This document shows positions 60,732 through 64,000 of a stretch of DNA of 64,000 nucleotides, in pieces. The notes below the pieces were generated by a model that saw nothing but the letters and a program-made list of their open reading frames with translations, did not search any database and had not been told where the DNA came from. Source of the DNA: Bacillus_BE sp042263505 (GTDB taxonomy: Bacteria > Bacillota > Bacilli > Bacillales > Cytobacillaceae); assembly GCF_042263505.1 (NCBI RefSeq), contig NZ_JBHKFI010000002.1:124001-188000 (forward strand), read 5' to 3'. Position 1 is the first letter of the stretch; every line of letters starts with the position of its first letter. A program made the translations under genes and the position numbers.

Positions 60732-61259
60732 ATGAAAAGAAAGAGGTTAGTGATTCGAACGGTTATTTTAGCCATTCTCGCAGCTGCAGTTATATATACG
60801 CTCTATGCCCATTTTTCAAAAGATGATATCGATCAAGTAGAGCTTGGTAAAACAGCACCTGACTTTGCACTAGTGGATTTGAATGGTCAAAAGCATCAAT
60901 TATCCGAATACATTGGCCAAGGGGTATTTCTAAATTTCTGGGCTACGTGGTGTAAGCCTTGCGAACGCGAAATGCCTTATATTAATAAACAGTATGAAAA
61001 ATATAAGGACCAAGGGGTTCAAGTCCTTGCTGTCGATGTTGGGGAATCAGATTTAGCGGTTAAGAATTATGCGGAAAAATATCATTTGAATTTTCCTATC
61101 GTAAATGATAAAAAAGGAGATGTCATGACGGCTTATGGCATTGACCCGCTTCCTACAACTTTTCTCATAGACAAAAATGGAAAAGTCGTTAAAATACATA
61201 AGGGTGAATTAGCAAAGGAAAAATTAGTCCAACAATTTATGGAAGAGATTAAACCATAA
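60732..61259 (+). CDS. resA: thiol-disulfide oxidoreductase ResA
   Basis: Membrane-anchored thioredoxin-like protein that reduces apocytochrome c for heme attachment. 175 residues: N-terminal membrane anchor (VIRTVILAILAAAVIYTLYA), WCKPC with Cys74 and Cys77, and Glu80 in CEREMP, the same numbers as in B. subtilis ResA. PLPTTFLI carries the cis-Pro. GGGGGTTG precedes the ATG. resB follows 20 bases later. Confidence 0.96.
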   Translation: MKRKRLVIRTVILAILAAAVIYTLYAHFSKDDIDQVELGKTAPDFALVDLNGQKHQLSEYIGQGVFLNFWATWCKPCEREMPYINKQYEKYKDQGVQVLAVDVGESDLAVKNYAEKYHLNFPIVNDKKGDVMTAYGIDPLPTTFLIDKNGKVVKIHKGELAKEKLVQQFMEEIKP

Positions 61260-61279
61260 GGGTAAGAGGAGTTTTTTTT

Positions 61280-62908
61280 ATGGATCAAGTTAAATGCGAA
61301 TGTGGTCATGTCAATCCTCACGGGACGATTTTTTGTGAATCATGTGGGAGAATTCTTAAAGAACACGAAGGTGAAAAAGAAATTCTTGACATGCGCTACG
61401 AAGGAAGTGCAAGACGGTCACAAACTTATAATAAAACATTCATCGATAAAATCTGGAATTTCTTTTCTTCTGTAAAGGTTGGGGTTTGGCTTATTATTAT
61501 TACGCTAATTGCTTCGGCAATCGGCACTATTTTACCGCAAGAAATGTACATTCCAGAAGTCGTGCCTCCAGCTGAATATTATGAACAGCAATATGGCTGG
61601 TTAGGAAAAATATATTATCAATTAGGCTTTAATAATTTATATGGCTCCTGGTGGTATTTAATATTAATTGCCATGATTGGAGTTTCCCTTGTTATTTGTA
61701 GTTTGGACAGGGTGATCCCTTTATATCGCGCTTTAAAGAAACAGCGCGTTACAAGGCATGAAGGTTTTTTGAAGCGGCAACGTGTATTTGGAATAACGAC
61801 AGCTGATGTCACAGATGAAGATGTGACAAAGGTAAAAGAGAAATTAAAAAGGAAACACTATCAAATTCGTGAAGAAGACGGAAATATTTTAGCAGAAAAA
61901 GGACGCTTTTCCAGGTGGGGTCCATATATTAATCACGTTGGATTGATTATCTTCTTAATTGGGGCTATGCTTCGATTTGTACCAGGGATGTACATTGATA
62001 AGGTATTATGGGTTCGTGAAGGGGAAACGAAAGTTATACCAGAAACAAACGAAGAATATTATTTGAAAAATGAAAAGTTTGTCTTAGATTTTTATGAGAA
62101 GAACAAAGATAATAAGGTTTTTGAAAATGCCATCGAGAAGTCCGGTGGGATGGTGGCGAAGAACTATCAGTCTAATGTTGTTTTATATAAGAAAAAAGGA
62201 AATACGGTTGCTGGTGAAGAACCTCAATTAGAGAAAGTAAAGGATTTCAGTATCCGCGTCAATCAACCTTTAAAGTTTGATCAATTTTCACTCTATCAAG
62301 TTTCTTATAAACTAAATGAGCTAAATAAAATGTCATTCTCTTTAATAGATAAGAAGACTCAGAAGGATTATGGGAATATAACGGTTGATTTATATAATCC
62401 ACAAAAGAAATATGATTTAGGGAATGGCTATTCTGTGGAAATTATGAATTATTTCCCTGATTTTGAATTTAATGATGAAAAAGAGCCTACAACGAAATCT
62501 AAAGTACCAAATAATCCTGCGTTTGTCTTTAAGATGTTCGCTCCTGACAAAAAGGATGGAGAAATAAGTTTTGTTGCCATTAGACAAACACTAGAGCCAT
62601 TTGGCGATAATAAATACAAAATGGCATTTAAAAATATAGAAACGAAAAATGTTTCAGCGTTAACCGTTAGGAAAGATTTGACTTTATGGGTCATCATTCT
62701 TGGAGGTATCATTTTCATGATTGGTGTTGTCCAAGGAGCCTATTGGAATCATCGAAGAATTTGGTTAAGACGTGCTGAAGGGGAAGTTTGGGTTGCAGCA
62801 CATACGAATAAAAACTGGTATGGATTAAGAAAAGAGATTCAATCCATTCTTTCGAATACACAGATTCAAGTGCCTGTTGATAAGCTGCACAATGAGAAAA
62901 ACGAATAG
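61280..62908 (+). CDS. resB: cytochrome c biogenesis protein ResB
   Basis: 542 residues of the system II cytochrome c synthetase. It starts with a small CxC..CxxC zinc-ribbon-like segment (VKCECGHVNPHGTIFCESCG), also present in B. subtilis ResB, then membrane helices (VGVWLIIITLIASAIGTILP, WWYLILIAMIGVSLVICSLD, INHVGLIIFLIGAMLRFVPG), a large extracytoplasmic domain and a last helix (LWVIILGGIIFMIGVVQG). AGAGGAG precedes ATG 61280. Works with ResC to deliver heme. Confidence 0.95.
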   Translation: MDQVKCECGHVNPHGTIFCESCGRILKEHEGEKEILDMRYEGSARRSQTYNKTFIDKIWNFFSSVKVGVWLIIITLIASAIGTILPQEMYIPEVVPPAEYYEQQYGWLGKIYYQLGFNNLYGSWWYLILIAMIGVSLVICSLDRVIPLYRALKKQRVTRHEGFLKRQRVFGITTADVTDEDVTKVKEKLKRKHYQIREEDGNILAEKGRFSRWGPYINHVGLIIFLIGAMLRFVPGMYIDKVLWVREGETKVIPETNEEYYLKNEKFVLDFYEKNKDNKVFENAIEKSGGMVAKNYQSNVVLYKKKGNTVAGEEPQLEKVKDFSIRVNQPLKFDQFSLYQVSYKLNELNKMSFSLIDKKTQKDYGNITVDLYNPQKKYDLGNGYSVEIMNYFPDFEFNDEKEPTTKSKVPNNPAFVFKMFAPDKKDGEISFVAIRQTLEPFGDNKYKMAFKNIETKNVSALTVRKDLTLWVIILGGIIFMIGVVQGAYWNHRRIWLRRAEGEVWVAAHTNKNWYGLRKEIQSILSNTQIQVPVDKLHNEKNE

Positions 62909-62923
62909 GGAGATGAGTGCGGG

Positions 62924-64000
62924 ATGGTTAGTTTAAGTTCTAATTTATTATACATTGCCTTCGTCCTTTATTTGGTAGCGACCTTATTTTTCGGTGGTGC
63001 CATTAAAGATAAACGAAATAAACAAGATGGTCCAAATCGTTGGGCAAAACTAGGAATTATTATTACCATGATTGGATTTATTTCTCAACTTGGTTACTTT
63101 ATTACACGCTGGATTGCTGCAGGTCATGCTCCTGTCAGCAATATGTTTGAATTTGTGACATTCTTTGGAATGGCGCTGGTTGGAGCGTTTATTGTCATTT
63201 ATTTTCTATACAAGACACCATTATTAGGCTTATTTACACTCCCAATTGCGATTTTGATTATTGCGTATGCGAGCATGTTTCCTAGAGACATATCACCATT
63301 AATTCCTGCGCTACAAAGTGATTGGCTCCAAATTCATGTAACCACTGCAGCGATAGGCGAAGCGATACTATCGATCAGTTTTGCTGCTGGATTGATTTAT
63401 TTAGTAAAAGTAGTCGATCAAACGAAGGCCAATAAAAGAGCAGCATGGTTAGAGGTTGTGATGTTTGCACTTGTGGCGGTGGTAGGATTTATCGTGATTT
63501 CGACAACTTTTACCGTAATGGGGTACCAATCTAAATTTGATTGGGTTGATAAAAATAACAATCAGGCAACATTAGAATATACGATGCCTGCACTTGTTGG
63601 CCCTCATGAAGGGGAGCTTAAAACCGCAGGCCATTTTGAACCTCTCTTTGAGGTACCAGCCTATATAAATGCTAAAAAACTTACAACCGTCATTTGGTCG
63701 CTTGCTACTGGACTTATTTTATATGTTCTTATTCGTTTGATTTCACGCAAACGGATTGGTGCATTACTACAACCTTTAGTGAAGAAAATAAACTTAGACT
63801 TAGTCGATGAAGTGGGCTATCGTTCTGTCCTCATTGGTTTTCCGGTATTTACTTTAGGGGCCTTAATTTTTGCGATGATATGGGCTCAGATTGCATGGAC
63901 GAGATTTTGGGGTTGGGATCCAAAAGAGGTATATGCCCTCATTACATGGCTGTTTTATGCAGCATTTTTACATTTACGGTTGTCTAAAGGATGGCATGGA
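62924..64000 (+). CDS. resC: cytochrome c biogenesis protein ResC, 3' truncated by window end
   Basis: CcsA-type heme-handling membrane protein. 359 codons are visible from ATG 62924 (MVSLSSNLLYIAFVLYLVATLFF) with GGGAGATGAG upstream, 15 bases after resB. Many hydrophobic helices follow, then the tryptophan-rich heme motif WGWDPKEVYALITWL near the window end, where the family usually has WGWDPKE. The stop lies beyond 64000. Confidence 0.94.
   Translation, partial: MVSLSSNLLYIAFVLYLVATLFFGGAIKDKRNKQDGPNRWAKLGIIITMIGFISQLGYFITRWIAAGHAPVSNMFEFVTFFGMALVGAFIVIYFLYKTPLLGLFTLPIAILIIAYASMFPRDISPLIPALQSDWLQIHVTTAAIGEAILSISFAAGLIYLVKVVDQTKANKRAAWLEVVMFALVAVVGFIVISTTFTVMGYQSKFDWVDKNNNQATLEYTMPALVGPHEGELKTAGHFEPLFEVPAYINAKKLTTVIWSLATGLILYVLIRLISRKRIGALLQPLVKKINLDLVDEVGYRSVLIGFPVFTLGALIFAMIWAQIAWTRFWGWDPKEVYALITWLFYAAFLHLRLSKGWHG

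Overview
The window is chromosomal DNA of an endospore-forming member of the Bacillaceae: low G+C, strong AGGAGG-type ribosome binding sites, sporulation genes, and a gene order that closely follows the Bacillus subtilis resC-to-brxB segment. I do not assign a species. There are no rRNA or tRNA genes, complete insertion sequences, CRISPR arrays or prophage genes.

Layout. 1-3.2 kb: end of methylmalonyl-CoA mutase (mutB) and its GTPase chaperone meaB. 3.5-7.6 kb: bacilliredoxin brxB, the arginine-type ABC transporter artPQR, and yqjA. 7.7-15.1 kb: a 31-codon Prli42 gene, methylmalonyl-CoA epimerase plus carboxyltransferase (with mutB/meaB, a propionyl-CoA to succinyl-CoA route), an M20 peptidase, a lone CheW, Y-family polymerase IV and gndA. 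15.2-22.2 kb: zwf, rnz, namA, a T-box-controlled proI, an MBL hydrolase and an SDR. 22.5-24.7 kb: an SOS-controlled second Y-family polymerase with a YolD-like partner and a YolD remnant. 25-33.6 kb: accessory and metabolic genes (GMC oxidoreductase, CDGSH protein, lipoprotein, hydrolase, thiolase, PhzF-like, DCC, aldo-keto reductase). 33.8-39.1 kb: mciZ, nudF, an EndoQ-like nuclease, GNAT, spoIIM, fur, yqzK, xerD. 39.3-42.8 kb: nucleoside salvage deoB-pupG-pdp. 42.9-49.2 kb: dacF-spoIIAA-spoIIAB-sigF and a spoVA operon lacking C, D and Eb. 49.3-58 kb: lysA, ypuA, orphan ribT, ypuF, scpAB, ypuI, an extended SOD. 57.4-64 kb: dacB-spmAB, rluB, and the cytochrome c biogenesis genes resA-resB-resC (resC cut by the window end).

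The most unusual material is non-coding. A family of modular, RNA-like structured repeats occurs three times in the same orientation (11.5, 51.7 and 56.1 kb), each starting at the T-tract of an intrinsic-terminator-like hairpin and differing by whole inserted stem-loops. A second 192-bp repeat occurs twice in opposite orientation (3.2 and 52.2 kb). One copy of each brackets a 28-codon membrane micro-ORF. Other points are the split spoVA operon, ribT without its riboflavin operon, a two-stage YolD locus, and candidate operators upstream of deoB, fur, artP and polYB.
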